A DNA stretch of 64,000 bases from Paralvinella palmiformis. Lineage: Eukaryota; Annelida; Polychaeta; Terebellida; Alvinellidae. Under the pieces are notes generated by a model that did no database searches, was not told the origin of the DNA, and saw only the letters and a list, made by a program, of their open reading frames with translations. The translations under genes and the position numbers were made by a program. Location of the stretch: assembly GCA_025642065.1 (NCBI GenBank), contig JAODUP010000669.1, forward strand, positions 339,501-403,500, in the 5' to 3' direction. This document shows, piece by piece, positions 36,660 through 49,144 of the stretch. How positions within the stretch are numbered: position 1 is the stretch's first letter; each line of letters opens with the position of its first letter.

Positions 36660-37460
36660 TAACAAGATGTTTTGCAGTTCGCCGGATCCAAGATTGACTT
36701 TATCTCTGGGATCGGCCTCTACGTGGCCCCGGATGACATGCTACTTCGGGTTGGGGAGTGGCGGGTTGCAACAATGAGATTGTTGTCTAGATTATGCGCT
36801 TGCTTCCCGGAGCCTCCAGGTTTTTTAAGCCGCACTGTGAGGTCACCCTTGTCGGATGTCGCAGAGATAGGAATAGAAGTTTCACCGGTCAACGGTAGAA
36901 CCATGGTCGAGATTGTCATTCCAGTGGAAGTGAGGATAGATGCGATCCTGATGTCTTTCTCATGGAAGAGGACGCGGATACTCTCGGCCAGCGTCTTATT
37001 ATCGTTGAAGATTGTCTTAGTCTTATCTCTGATGCGGTTGATTTGTGAGCGGAAAGCCTCTCCCTGGCTGCCTATATGCGGGAGGGCCGCTCGTTTTCCA
37101 GGTCGCGTAAACGATCTGAGATGCGGTCCCTAGTAAATTCATCGATATTTTCGGCGCTGACTCTTTTCTTCTCTCGGCCATGTAGTTGTCGATGGTCATA
37201 GTTAGACTATATTGTTCGTCAGCTCGCCAACAGGTTTCTGCATAGCCCTGCCAGGCTTTCAATGTGTGGATTGTATTCGAGACTTGTTGTGTTCTGCCTC
37301 AAGTCATTTGGTTCTACAGTATCCACCTCAGCAGTAGCATCAAAGAGTTCATTGCATGAAATCTTTGAATGCCTTAGAATTCGGCCGCAACTAATGCAGA
37401 AGCCCTAGCACACCATGGAAGGCTCTAACCCTTCAGTGGTGACTGTATTTTATTGACAGC
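36660..37460 (-). pseudogene. remnant of an uncharacterised coiled-coil/membrane protein
   Basis: Reading the minus strand across frameshifts gives one coherent protein-like order. First comes FDATAEVDTVEPNDLRQNTT (about 37.38-37.32 kb), then LEYNPHIESLAGL, then YSLTMTIDNYMAERRKES (about 37.2 kb). An Arg-rich, helix-like stretch follows (DRISDRLRDLENE), then GEAFRSQINRIRDK, then LAESIRVLFHEKDIRIASIL, then a hydrophobic segment and a Gly/Lys region near 36.8 kb. I recall similar multi-copy, unnamed proteins from marine invertebrate genomes but cannot assign a function. At least two frameshifts and one stop make it a pseudogene. Mobile-element origin is inferred from its neighbours. Confidence 0.45.
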
Positions 37461-37530
37461 GTGATTGGTTTATCATTATGTAATATTAACCTCAAGAAAG
37501 TATGTTAACCATACTTGCCAGTTGACAAAC

Positions 37531-38257
37531 TCAAATTACATATATTCCATTACTGGCCCAGTCGTCGAACATTGCACCAGCATTAGCTTTCAGAAACTCT
37601 GTCAAAGTGGAGAATGGCAATGTGCCTGCATCATTGACTGACTGTAGACCAGGACCAATACAGCTAGTCTCTTTGCCAGGCTCAGGATCAAAAGGGTGGT
37701 CGTCAAAGTCTGCCATGGCCTTAACGATCTCGCTGTTCTCGATTGAGGTTTCGATATCTACCACTGTTACACCGACTCTTGGAAAACAGCACAGGAGAGA
37801 GAGAACATCCAGTTCCAAGCCATCGGTACCTCAACTTTGAGGAACATTTTGCGACTGTGAGTCTATGCAGGGAACGACGTATCCCATGATGGAGACAACA
37901 CGATAGCAAAAGACTACAGCCAGATGATTCGGGTCACTGGCCACCCGTTCATATCGTATAATATAGAAATACGTGGATCGCCTTGCGATTTTCTATGACT
38001 GTGTCTTGCGTCACCGCAATATCCTCAAAAGTACCTGAAGACGAAGTACGTTCTGTTGCTCAAGCGCCGACGACCAGCTCCACGGAGACAGGCACAGCGT
38101 GGAGCGAGAATATGACTCCAGATCTCCAAGAATCCTGGGCCCGCCAAATATTTACCAACTGGGCAGCCGCCTTGGGTGCGAACAGAACCTTAAACAGTAA
38201 CGATTTTATACAAAATATTGTTTTAAGAAAACAAAACCCACTATAACAGAAAAACAC
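37531..38257 (-). pseudogene. unrecognised broken ORFs upstream of the coiled-coil remnant
   Basis: Two open stretches on the minus strand (38,257-38,060 and 37,818-37,531) are separated by a decayed segment. The first contains FAPKAAAQLVNIWRAQDSWR and PVSVELVVGA; the second contains GVTVVDIETSIENSE and ADFDDHPFDPEPGKE, a composition closer to real protein than to random AT-rich DNA. They lie in the same orientation just upstream of the 36,660-37,460 remnant and could belong to the same element. I do not recognise the family. Confidence 0.3.
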
Positions 38258-38775
38258 AATAGTTCATTCTTCAAAACGGTTATGGTTCACTTTTAATTCA
38301 TAATTCTTTTTCAACACTACCAATAATATTATTTATTAAACTTATTTGTTAATCTAAATAAATATAATCTCCTATAGTTTTATTTATTTTTAGCAGTGGG
38401 GTACGGCTAATAAATAAAACGAGCATCTGCAGCCCAATACCGCAAATAAAAGGCAGAACAAGTATATTATTAATAAATCACAGATACAATCTTGACCTTC
38501 TGGTTTATTCTCTAAACTGTTTCCGGTCCGTTACAATTCTAAATACCAACAAGTCCTCGATATAATTAATTATGGACTGTTATGGATTGACAAAATTACA
38601 CCCCCCCCCTACTTTTATTGAAAATTTATCATTTCATATATGTTTCACTCAAGTTAAACAAGTATTTGTAATAGGTAAATTTCTAACAATCTTAAATTCA
38701 CATTTTGAATATCCGACGATAACACTAAATTTTATACCTAGATAATGATTTATCTCAAGTCAATTGATAAGCTAC

Positions 38776-38847
<72 letters not shown>

Positions 38848-38974
38848 AAACTAACTCTGATAAACAAATTATAAAATCTTACAGAACAATGTACTTCATT
38901 TTACATCATAATTACATTCACTCCATTCAGCTTAATTTTTACACATATAGTTGTATAAAACTATAGTATATATA
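38258..38974. other. AT-rich spacer with (TA)n
   Basis: No gene seen. A long (TA)n lies at 38,777-38,845 and a C8-9 run near 38,600. Confidence 0.5.
38777..38845. repeat. (TA)n microsatellite
   Basis: About 34 uninterrupted TA units. Confidence 0.9.
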
Positions 38975-41235
38975 TCACTTAGAAATAAAGTCTTTATATT
39001 TTGCTGGCATTCTGGTGCGTCGCTTTGGACGACCTGCTGAGACATCTGTCACATTTGAATTATGACTACTGTCTTGATTAAGTTCATCATTGTTCACTGT
39101 TATTATTTCTGGCACGTCTTGCGAATAATCGCTGTTTTTGAATGTTGACTCGGTTTCAGGTGTAACATCATGGTCAGTCACTTTCCTAAAATGTGATAAA
39201 TTTCTTGTTTTGCTGCCAAGAACAGGACTATTTGCTGTTATCATGCTCCCTTTCACTTTCACTACAGATATTGGTGCTGGATTATATGCTGGACACAATT
39301 TGTCCGTTTTCGTTTGTTTCATTAACACTGTATCCCCAACATGGAGAGGAATGTTCGGTCGTACACAATTTCTGGCATCTGCATACTGTTTTTGTTGCTG
39401 TTTCTGCTCTGCATCTCGAGTTCGCAGTTCTTTATCTTCAACTCGAATGAATAGTTCGGGTAATAGCAATTTTATGTTCGAACCAAACAAGAGTTCTGCA
39501 GGCAACGTCACCTGTTGTCACATGTGGCGTTGCGCGGTAATTTCGTAGGAATTTGTGCATTTCCTGTCTCCACGACTTCCTTTTCACAGTAGCACTTTTA
39601 ATTGCCTTGTTCAGAGGTTTCATAAAGTTTTCTGTTTGCGCGTTAGATCTTGGCCACAGTGGCGTAATCCGACGATGATGTATACCACAATATTGCATGA
39701 ATTTACGGAATTCAAATCCTTGAAATGGCGGTCCGTTGTCAGTTTTAATGTTTCTGGCATTCCGTGTGTTGCAAATATTTTGTCAAATACTGGGATTACA
39801 CTTCTGGCTGATGTGGATCTCACCAGCTCCACCACAGGAAATCGTGAATATTCGTCAAGAACTACTAGACAATAATCTCCGCTAGGATATGGCCCACAAA
39901 AATCAGCACACAGAGACTGCCAAGCTTTATCAGGTAGCTGTGACATTTGTAACGGTTGTAGACGTTCATCTTTAGTGACGACAGCACATGTAGCACAGTT
40001 TTTCACTATGTCTTCGGTGAGCTTACCCATGTAGGGAAACCACACCTTAGCTCTCAACAGGGACTTTGTTTTTACCAATCCCTGATGACCTTCATGAGCT
40101 ATTTGTACAACTTTACGCCTCATCGTCACAGGAATAACAATCTGGTGTCCTCGTAACAGAATTCTGTTCTCTGTAACACTAAGTTCACTGAACAATTTTC
40201 CGTATATTGACATTTCTTCACAGTTTTAAATTCAGTTTGTTGACATCTAATCACATTTTGCAGCATGGGGTCCTGTTGTGTCGCTTGAATTACTTGTATA
40301 TGCGACAATGCTTTGAGACACGCTGTTTCACATATGTAGTTGATATATTCTTCTGTGACCTTCCTGCCAGGCTCACTTGTAGATGCGACTAGGTGACGCG
40401 ACATGTAATCAGCTGGATTATCAGCGCCGGGTCGGTACACTGTGTTAAATGTATATTGCTGTAGACGTAAACACCATCGTTCAATGCGAGTAGATGGCTT
40501 AGCGACAAACTTTGAGAATATGCTGACTAATGCTTTGTGGTCTGTGACCACTGTAAACTTTATGCCGTACAGATACAGATGAAAATGTTCGACTCCCCAT
40601 CGAACAGGCAGAGCTTCTCGCTCTGTTTGCGAGTAACGAGATTCTAGTGCACGTGATCCATATGCGACAATTTGAACATCTCTACGGCCATCTTTAGTGG
40701 GTTGTATCTGGGTTAAAATAGCACCAACACCACTAACTCGGTCTCTAACTTGTGATTGAAGTACGACATGACAGTATCACTTGTCAAACTGTCCTTCAAT
40801 TTTAACCAGGCATCTTCACACTCACTGGTCCACTCAAACAGACTATTCTTACGAGTGAGCTCTCTAAGTGGTTTCACAAGAGAGGCTAGACCAGGTATGT
40901 ATTTTTGTACGTAATTCGCCATGCCTAGAATAGACTTCACCTGTCGCTTGTCTGTCGGTCTCGGCGCATCACGAACAGACTTAACTTTTTTCGGATCTGG
41001 CGAAACGCCATATTCACTAAAAATGCTGCCGAAGAATTCCACAGAGGATTGGAAGAATTTGCATTTATTTCGATTGAGTGTTAAGCCTTTCTTCATGAGA
41101 CGTTCCAGACATTAACGGACGTGTTTCTCATGTTCTACATCATTCCGACTGGCAATGATGATGTCGTCAGAAATGTTCTTTACTCCATCAAGCCTATGTA
41201 GCAGTTGGGGATCAGGACCAGTTTGTGTGTTCATT
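38975..41235 (-). pseudogene. Ty3/gypsy retrotransposon pol (RT end, RNase H, integrase), frameshifted
   Basis: Minus strand, 5' to 3'. RT palm end (NISDDIIIA, about 41.17 kb) and thumb (LNRNKCKFFQSSVEFFG, GVSPDPKKVKSV, to 40,713). RNase H (VVTDHKALVSIF; RIERWCLRLQQYTFNTVYRP; PADYMSRH; 40.55-40.38 kb). Integrase zinc finger (HEGHQGLVKTKSLLR, CATC) and catalytic core (ADFCGPYPSGDYCLVVLDEY, TTD at about 39.73 kb, NAQTENFMKPLNKAI with the Glu). C-terminal part (PAELLFG, HVGDTVLMKQ, GRPKRRTRMPAKY), stop at 38,975. Frameshifts fall near 40.7, 40.2, 39.7 and 39.5 kb. The RT start and gag are missing, cut off at about 41,236 by LINE copy B. No LTR was identified. Younger than the gypsy remnant at 15-17 kb. 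Confidence 0.88.
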
Positions 41236-42915
41236 ATGAAATATTCAAGGTCAGTAAAATTTAAGTTAAAAATACCCTTGCTTCTGCTAAATCAGAATAT
41301 TACAATAAAAAGATCATCAAAGCATTCAAGGAATTTCAAAGGTATTTTGTCAGTGTTGTGAATAAAGTATTACATAAAAGTACTCTCAAATATTATTAAC
41401 TCAGATAGAGATATGGTCCATTGTTTTAATAACTTTTTCTATCCAATAATATTAAATATATATGATGGGTTCCGTTCCAGAACCTTATCAAATGGTATGC
41501 CATTGGTAGAAGAGTCCTGCATGTCCGTAATGGATATATTTGACCCTTTTACAGAGACTAATATCAGACAGTTGCTGAAATGGTCATCTAATGTTTTCTT
41601 TGCAGTTGACCCTATACTACTTGGCTTGTGAAAGAGTGTCTGTATGTTCTCATAAGCCCTATTACAAAGAGTTATAAAATAATTATTTGTGGGTGTTTTT
41701 CCAAAATCCTTGAAAGCTGCCCTGGTAAAATTATTAAAGGAAAACACCGTTTGAACTGAAATATTCTAAATAATTACAGACCCGTTTTAAATCTTACATT
41801 TTAAATTAAAGTCATAGAAAGGGCAGTTACTTTCCATCTAAGCAAATATTTAATCAATAATAACCTAAATGAATCACTACAGTCTGCCTATAAAAGTGGT
41901 CACAGCACTGAAACAGCCTTAGTTCGGGTGGAAAATTATATTATGATGTCACTTGATCAAGGTAAGCCAGTATTACTTGTTCTTCTTGACCTGTCTGCTG
42001 CATTTGATACAGTTGACCATAATGTACTTTTCTCTAGGTTAAAAGACATGTTTGGTCTGTCAGGTAAAGTACTGTTTTCAATCCTACCTGGAACAACGCT
42101 CCCAGAGAGTGTCTATTCATGATAGTTTATCTGACGTTCAGTCTTTGTTATCTCGTGTACCACAGGGTTCAGTTATTGGTCCTCTGCTTTTCACAATTTA
42201 TACCCGTCCTCTTGTGATCATTGTGCAGCGATATGGGGTTAAATATCACTTGCATGCTTATGACACACAGCTGTATATATCACTGGATCCTTACAATAAG
42301 TTCAATTTTCCCCCTTCCTTGAATAATTTAGAACATTGTATTGCTGATATTTGGCTGTGGACAACTCAAAATCTTCTAAGATTTAAATTATAATAAAGCA
42401 AATACAATATATTAGGCCTCACCACATTCTGTTAAACCACTAAGGACACCAGCATTACAGATGGGGTCATCTTTGATTACGCCTAATTGGCCAGTAACAA
42501 ATCTAGGGGTTATTGTTTACAAATCTGATTATAACATCAATTGCCTTCAGCTGATTCATAATATCGCAGCTCGCATAGTGATAAAGAATTTATTAATGAC
42601 TTATAAATCCACCAATGATATGGCACCTGAATCCCTATGTAAACTGGCGTCCATTAGAAAGCCATCACCAAAACTCAGGTCATCCAGTCATATACCATTG
42701 CAGGTGCCAGTGTCTCGGCACAAGTCATATGGTGATTGTGTGTTTAGTGTTGCAGCCGCCACTTTGTGGAATAGGTTGCCGGCAGATATTAGAAATGTGT
42801 CGTCTTTTTGAAAATTTTAAATCCGCTCATATTATTTGTACAGCGCCTTTGAATGGCTCCTGCTAGCAAGGGCACTTTATTAAATAAATTTATTATTATT
42901 ACTATTATTATTATT
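41236..42915 (+). pseudogene. broken LINE (L2/CR1-like), family L, copy B
   Basis: Plus strand: connector (DIFDPFTETNIRQLLKWSSN, about 41.55 kb), RT motif A (VLLDLSAAFDTVDHNVLFSR, about 42.0 kb), motif B (SRVPQGSVIGPLLF, about 42.17 kb), motif C altered to HAYDTQLYISLDP where YADDTQLY is usual (about 42.26 kb). A gap follows, then the C-terminal part (YKSDYNINCLQLIHNIAARI, SYGDCVFSVAAATLWNRLP) and the tail tacagcgcctttgaatggct with an ATT-rich end. Stops, a shifted motif C and an internal deletion make it inactive. It abuts or interrupts the gypsy pol at 41,236. Confidence 0.85.
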
Positions 42916-43429
42916 GAGATTTACCGACTCAGCCACTCAATAATGAACGCCGACGAGCCTATGCCCGAGTGTTTCTTAGAGGGAATTGCTCGTGACCTTT
43001 TGTGGAAATAATTGATTGTATTACTTCCTGATACGCAGCTGTCATCTGCTCACCCAGTTTCATCCCATTCTTAGGACACTGCGTCTTTGTGACCATTCAT
43101 CACAATGTCCTCTCCTGTTTTTGCGATCCAGCACTTGGAGTCGAAGGGGGGGGGGGTGACTTCACAACCACCTTACTCACGTTGTGGTCGCGGGGGGTTC
43201 ATTATATACATTATACGTCCAGAACACCGTTTCTAACACGCGCACTAATTCGTGTAATCTTTTAATGCCTTCCTTTACGTTCAATGCGATTAATAATTCG
43301 TAGACTTGTACATAATAAGCAATACTCTCTGGATACTATGTAATACTCTGTGCGGTTTAGAATCTTTGTGTAGCAACACTAAACTGCGGATAACATTAGA
43401 CTACGTTGATAATTTCTACTCTATGGCTT

Positions 43430-44165
43430 TGCACCTTTGGCAAGAAGAGTGAATTCCAGGAAGTGCTATGACGTCACTAGACCGACCATTCAAGGGGCCT
43501 GGTCGAACCGTAGTGTTCAGTGCACCTTCTTCAGATTCGTGCCCATTGATAGCTGTAACTGTAGCTTGTGGCTGTGGAGCATGCAGCGTTCCTTGTTGAG
43601 GAGGTCAGGAACCAGGTTTTCAACCTCAGTCGGTGACATCCCAACACCAACATGTTTATGCTAGTTTGTTCTAATACTCGGCATTCCACTTTATAATAAT
43701 GCACCATGCCAATGGTTATTCGTTGTATACGAGGGTATCCCTTATCATTCTCATTGATGGAGCCTTTGCCCAAAACTTCCAGCTTTACAATCTTTTATCC
43801 AGTCAAATTCATATCCTGTAAGCAGAGCCCGGCTGATCACCAATCCGGGCAGGTTAATTGTGTCCACGTAGAGGATATGATTGTTGGGCTTAGAAGGGCC
43901 GTCGATCTGATGATTGTTTGCTTTGGTGTAACGTTTGCTTGCCTCACATTCTTTTCTCGATGAGGAGGTGCGTATCATAATCGGTTAGTAACTACAGTTT
44001 GACGTCTGTTTCGTTCAAACGGGAATTCCAACTCGGTGTCGGGCTTGTATAGTAGTGTGCTGGGTCAAAAACCTTACTGGCGTAGACAAGTCTTTGGAAA
44101 AACTTGAAGACTTCAAGACAGATCTATGTAAATTCTGATAGTCGTCGAGATTATGGCATCTGAAA
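43430..44165 (-). pseudogene. relic of a Polinton/Maverick-like family-B DNA polymerase
   Basis: Reading the minus strand through a few shifts gives the order seen in protein-primed PolB of Polintons and related elements. DDYQNLH (about 44.14 kb); FDPAHYYTSPTPSWN (about 44.05 kb); LLTDYDTHLLIEKRM; KRYTKANNH; PSKPNNHILYVDTINLPGLV (the usual YLDANNLYG block, altered) and LLTGYEFDWI; NENDKGY; then VENLVPDLLNKERCMLHSHK and LQLSMGTNLKKVH ending RFDQAP (about 43.5 kb). Stops and frameshifts are present, and the catalytic C-terminal motifs were not found. The function would have been replication of a self-synthesising DNA transposon. No accompanying capsid, protease or integrase gene was recognised nearby. 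Identification is by recall of the motif order. Confidence 0.72.
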
Positions 44166-44927
44166 GCTGACCAAACTGTTTGATGTGTGCGTGTGTGTGT
44201 GCGCGCGCGCGCGCGTTTGTGTATGTGTGTAGTCTTCCTCCCTGATGTGCTCGAAGGAGAACAAGATCTATTTCTCCCTCTTGTTGGGATGCGCGTTATC
44301 TCTACTCCCCCATCTCACTTATTATTGACAGCATGATAATGTGACTATCGTATGGCGATATATTGTGAAATGACAATGATATTTATTTCCAATTTGTATA
44401 TTATTTGTTACGGTTTATATTTCACATAGAACAAAGTAGTCGAATATATACAAATTGGAGGATCTGTGTAGCTACTTAAAGTTGTCTTACCACAGGCCAC
44501 AAGGTAACAAACGTTACAAAACGATACGTGCATCACAAGTTTATGTGGGAAAAACCCAGGAGAGAGAATGGGGGAGACAAGCGAAGCCAGGAATGGGATA
44601 TCAATTATCAAGAGTATGCAAAGAAAAATTATAATGTAGTGCGGGGGGGGGGGAGATCAATCATGACAAGTAAAGTAGCATCATAACGAGAAAACGACTA
44701 ATATCACAATATTATTTCTGTTATTGTCGAAGGTATTAGAATTATTATCATAATAGATATTATCTGTACTGATATATATGCTTTATTTCCTGTTATAGCT
44801 GCGTTATATATGTACTAATATATAAAATTTGTTTTCTATTTAGGTAGTAGTCGTTTGATCATAATTCTGTAAGAATTATAAACATCACGAAAACCTGAGT
44901 CCACGCCTTTATTATATGAACATAAAT

Positions 44928-44992
<65 letters not shown>

Positions 44993-46445
44993 CAAATGAT
45001 CCCCCTCATCATGAAGTTATGAGATTGTTATACAAGTAATCTATCAAGGTAACGGACGATGTAGTAACCCTGGTCCATTGATATTTTGTAAAGAAATATG
45101 TGCCTATTTTGATCACGATGAATTAAGAATGTAAGCCAAATCAATTAAAACAACATTTCAATCAACTTCAGATATGTTGAGCGAGTCGGAAACAAACAAG
45201 CTCCAACAAAGACTCGTTTAAATTAATGTATTATCGCTCTGGTGAGGGCGTTTAAGATTTATAAAACAACAAACAGCAAATGCATTCCTTTTAATATTCA
45301 CGATTCTTTTGAATATACAATGAGACAAGATCGATTTACACATTCTTGTAGCAGTTTTATGGAATTTGTTTTGCCAGCAGAATAAGGCTGTGTATCGGGG
45401 AATATCAGCTTTCATCACTGTAGATGGTCGAAGCTATGAAGCAATGGTTGTCGCGCTGCCAGGGACATGTTATTGCAAACTTTTATTAAATGTAATTTTC
45501 AACTGGACAGTATACTGGACTAATACCATACATGAGGTACAGTGCGATAATTTTAACGACTGTACACAGGCGTGTGTGCTGACGTATGGGCCCTATATAA
45601 ACAAAATTAATTTGGTCTCTCGGTTAGTTAATCTTATTTTCAAGACTAAATTAATACATATAACTGGCACACATGTATGTTTACAGTCGTCCACGAGACT
45701 GCACAACGACATCATAATCAAGCTTAGTTTTTAGAAGAAACAGTATTTTGGTTTTCCTGTCACCTGAGCTCTATGTCAATTCGCTGCATTGCACAATGCC
45801 AAATGCTGGGAATATTTCACAAAAGTCGGACAATGAGCATGAAACAACGTATGTTTTCTTTCTTTATTCACTCAATCTCATTCACTAATATAATCTTACT
45901 TTATAATAAAACAAACATTGTATTGTATATTTATATAATATTTTACTATACACGCACAATCAATCTGTATCTGTATGACATTAGTATTTTGTTTGTCATT
46001 CACCATGCGTATTGGAAGAGGGGTTGTTTGGGGTCCACTGACGGGCCACTCCGACGAGGCGAAGTATGTACATACAGATGTTTGTATGAGGGTGAAATGT
46101 TTTGTTGTTGTTGTTGTTGAAACACAAAGGAGAGTTTGGGTTTTGTTTACTACTAATGTGCTCTGCTATGCTGGTGGTGATATAATATATACTGTTCACG
46201 GCGAATTTACTGGAATATGGCATATGCTCAGCTGACAGGTTAATACGATTAATATGACTTGGTATGTCGGACTTTCATTTCACTGTATATTGATGTAAAT
46301 AGGATAATAATTCTTATGTATTCAGGAGTTCAATCTTTGCACGCTCTTATATATGTGCTATAGCAATAATTCGCTATTTTTGTTTTTTCTACATAATCAT
46401 TTAATTTTTGTTTATATTGGCGGATTCATAGACTCTGGGTAAATC
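44166..46445. other. intergenic DNA with microsatellites
   Basis: Contains a (GT)n(GC)n tract at about 44,187-44,232, a G10-11 run at about 44,642, (CA)n(TA)n at 44,929-44,990 and (GTT)n at about 46,100. Several short open frames lack any recognisable motif. No gene could be supported. Confidence 0.45.
44929..44990. repeat. (CA)n(TA)n microsatellite
   Basis: A short CA tract passing into about 25 TA units. Confidence 0.9.
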
Positions 46446-49144
46446 ATGGTTGACATGCTTAAGGATAATGAATATGATGAACGTCTTGAAGAGCAACAAA
46501 GGCTATTTAATAAGGAATGCGATTACTATGAAATTGAGGATCTTAAACATGTCTCAATTAGTGGAAACCACGAATACAGTGTCATGCATATAAATATTCA
46601 AGGTATTCCTAGCAAATTTGACAATTTGAAAATGATGCTTCATAGAATTGAAACGTATGGGAAAAAATTAGATTTTATCCTATTGTGTGAAACGTTTTTA
46701 ACTGACCAAAATGTACACGTATACTATCTCCGGCTACAATTTTATTTATCGAAACAGGACCAATTCTAATAAGGGTGGTGTAGCGATGTACATCAAAGAT
46801 GGTTTTGGGTATTGCGAGAGGCCTGATATTTGCATCAATGTAGACGGAGAGTTTGAAAGTTTATTTATAGACATCAAGTCAGTTGAACATACAATCATTC
46901 TGGGAGAGATTTACAGAATACCTGATACAAACGAGAAGACATCCATTGCGCGTTTTAATAATATATTAGAAAAGCTTAATACTGAGAAGTGTGACCAAAT
47001 CCTGGCAACTGATCAAAATTTTGATTTTTCCAAAATTAATACGCATAAAAATACTTCTGATTTATTTGACATATTCTATTCCCGAAACTTTATTCCAACG
47101 ATTACTAAGCCAACAAGAATAGCACATAGTTCAGCAACTCTAATTGATAATATATATGTTAAAGGTAATAATAATTTTTAAATGATCTCAGGAATATTGA
47201 CTGAATATTTCAGACCATTTACCGATTTTCACATTTACAACTAGGAAGAGAAAATATCAAGATAGAGCACCTTTACAATTTAAATGTAGATCTATGTCGG
47301 AAACCAACATTAACAATATAATTACCTCTTTAACAAATAGTAATTGGGCTGTTCTTGATAATATGACATCCGAAGAGGGGTACAGCTATTTTAATGATAT
47401 TTTATCTCAAGCGATTGACAAATTTGCACCTGAAAAAGAAGTGATTATTCATCAAAAGCACATAACTCGAGAACCTTGGATGTCGTCGGGATTACTTAAA
47501 TCATCACAAACAAAGGATAAACTGCACAGAAAGTATATTCATCAAATACAGAAATCAATTCCATAACATTAAACGAATAGCAAAAGAAACCTATTATAGA
47601 ACCTTGCTAGAACAATACAAAAATGACGTACGTAAAACGTGGGGAGTAGTGAATATTCTAACTGGAAGTACAATAGCTGATAAAGTTATTATTGATGAAA
47701 ATGATGTAAATGATCCTGATGTTATTAGCGGATAAAATCCCAAAGGGAACTAAATCATTCAAAGAATATATTATAACTAATCCAAATGCCAATTCTTTAT
47801 ATTTAGTACCCACGAGTTCCGATGAGGTTTTACAGATTATAAATTCGTTGAAAAGCAAAAGAATTACTGCCCATGATGGTATTAGTACACGTTTGCTGAA
47901 ACAAATACAATTTGCAATTTCTACTCCGTTGACTGTGATATTAAATAAATCTTTAGAAAATGGCGAAGTTCCAGCAACTCTCAAGCTAGCCAAGGTAGTG
48001 CCTATTTATAAGGCTAAAGATAACTATATCTTTAATAAATATAGGCTGGTGTCACTATTGCCATGTATTTAAAACAAATTAGAGAAGTTAATTCACAAGA
48101 GACTGTATAATTTCCTTATTCAAACTTGCACATTATGGTGTGAGAGGAGTGGCCTTGGAATGGTTCAGCAAGTATTTGAAAAATCGAAAGCAATACGTTG
48201 AATATAAAAATTGTTGATTCCAAACCCAGGAAATTGTTTGTAGAGTCCCACAGGGATCATTTCTTGGTCAATTACTGTTCATAATATATACAAATGATTT
48301 ACCCATGTCGATAAAGAGTAGCAAAACTATTCTATTTGCTGATGACACCACATAATGTCTTTTCCTCTAACAATCTTGCGTACCTGTATGACACTAAACA
48401 ATGATTTGAATATATTAGCAGACTGGTTTAGAGCAAATAAGTTATCTCTAAATACCACAAAAACCAACTATATACCATTCAGCAAGCACAACAAGACGAT
48501 TGACACTGGAATTCATAAATTATATCTAAATGGGGACAACATTAACAAACTAGATTCAACCAGATTCTTAGGATTAATAATAGATCAGCACCTAGAGTGG
48601 GATGAACATTTAAAAATGTGCAGTAGTAAAATGGCCAGTGGAGTTTATGCCATAAATACTCACAATACTCACAACCATGTACTACAGCATGGTACAACCT
48701 TACTTAACGTATGGATTACTTCTATGGGGATCCACTTATAAACGCCATATCAACAAAATCGAAATCGTGCAAAAGCGTGCTATTAGGAGTGTGGCTAAGG
48801 CCAAATATAATGAACAAACACTACAGTTATTTATTTCGTTGAGTATATTAAAATTGAAAGATATATTCAATTTGCAAATGGCTATATTTATGTATGAATA
48901 TAGTATGGATATTTTACCATTGTCTTTGATGCAATGTTTTACACGAAATGATGAGTTTCATCACCAAAACACCAGACATAGTAGAGATCCTCATATTGTT
49001 TCACGTAGATCGTACTTCAGGTCTAATTATTGTATTTGTCAAGCGCCAAAATTATGGATCAATCTTCCAAATCAACTGAAGGAAGCTAATTCGTCAAAAG
49101 CATTTAAGAACCAAGTAAAGCGTCATTACAAAACTACATCTTGA
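46446..49144 (+). pseudogene. broken LINE with endonuclease and RT (Jockey/CR1-like)
   Basis: Endonuclease region: MHINIQGIPSKFDNL, DFILLCETFLTD, then after a shift SGYNFIYRNRTNSNKGGVAM and ATDQNFDFSKIN (the usual GDFN block, altered), ITKPTRI, LIDNIYV. RT: KRITAHDGISTRLLKQ, VVPIYKAKD, YRLVSLLP (about 48.05 kb), motif B-like RVPQGSFLGQLLF, motif C LFADDTT (about 48.33 kb), then LADWFRANKLSLNTTKTNY, TRFLGLIIDQHLEWDEH and the C-terminal part ending near 49,144. Between LEKLIHKRLYNFL and HYGVRGVALEWFSKYL the whole motif A block is deleted. At least five frameshifts or stops occur. A 3' UTR with a G12 run follows to about 49.5 kb. Inactive. Confidence 0.85.

Noticed and set aside
43210..43430. 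Further polymerase-like peptide (VQVYELLIALNVKEGIKRLHELV) on the minus strand
   Set aside because: It resembles a polymerase block already present at about 43.55 kb and would be out of order; probably chance.
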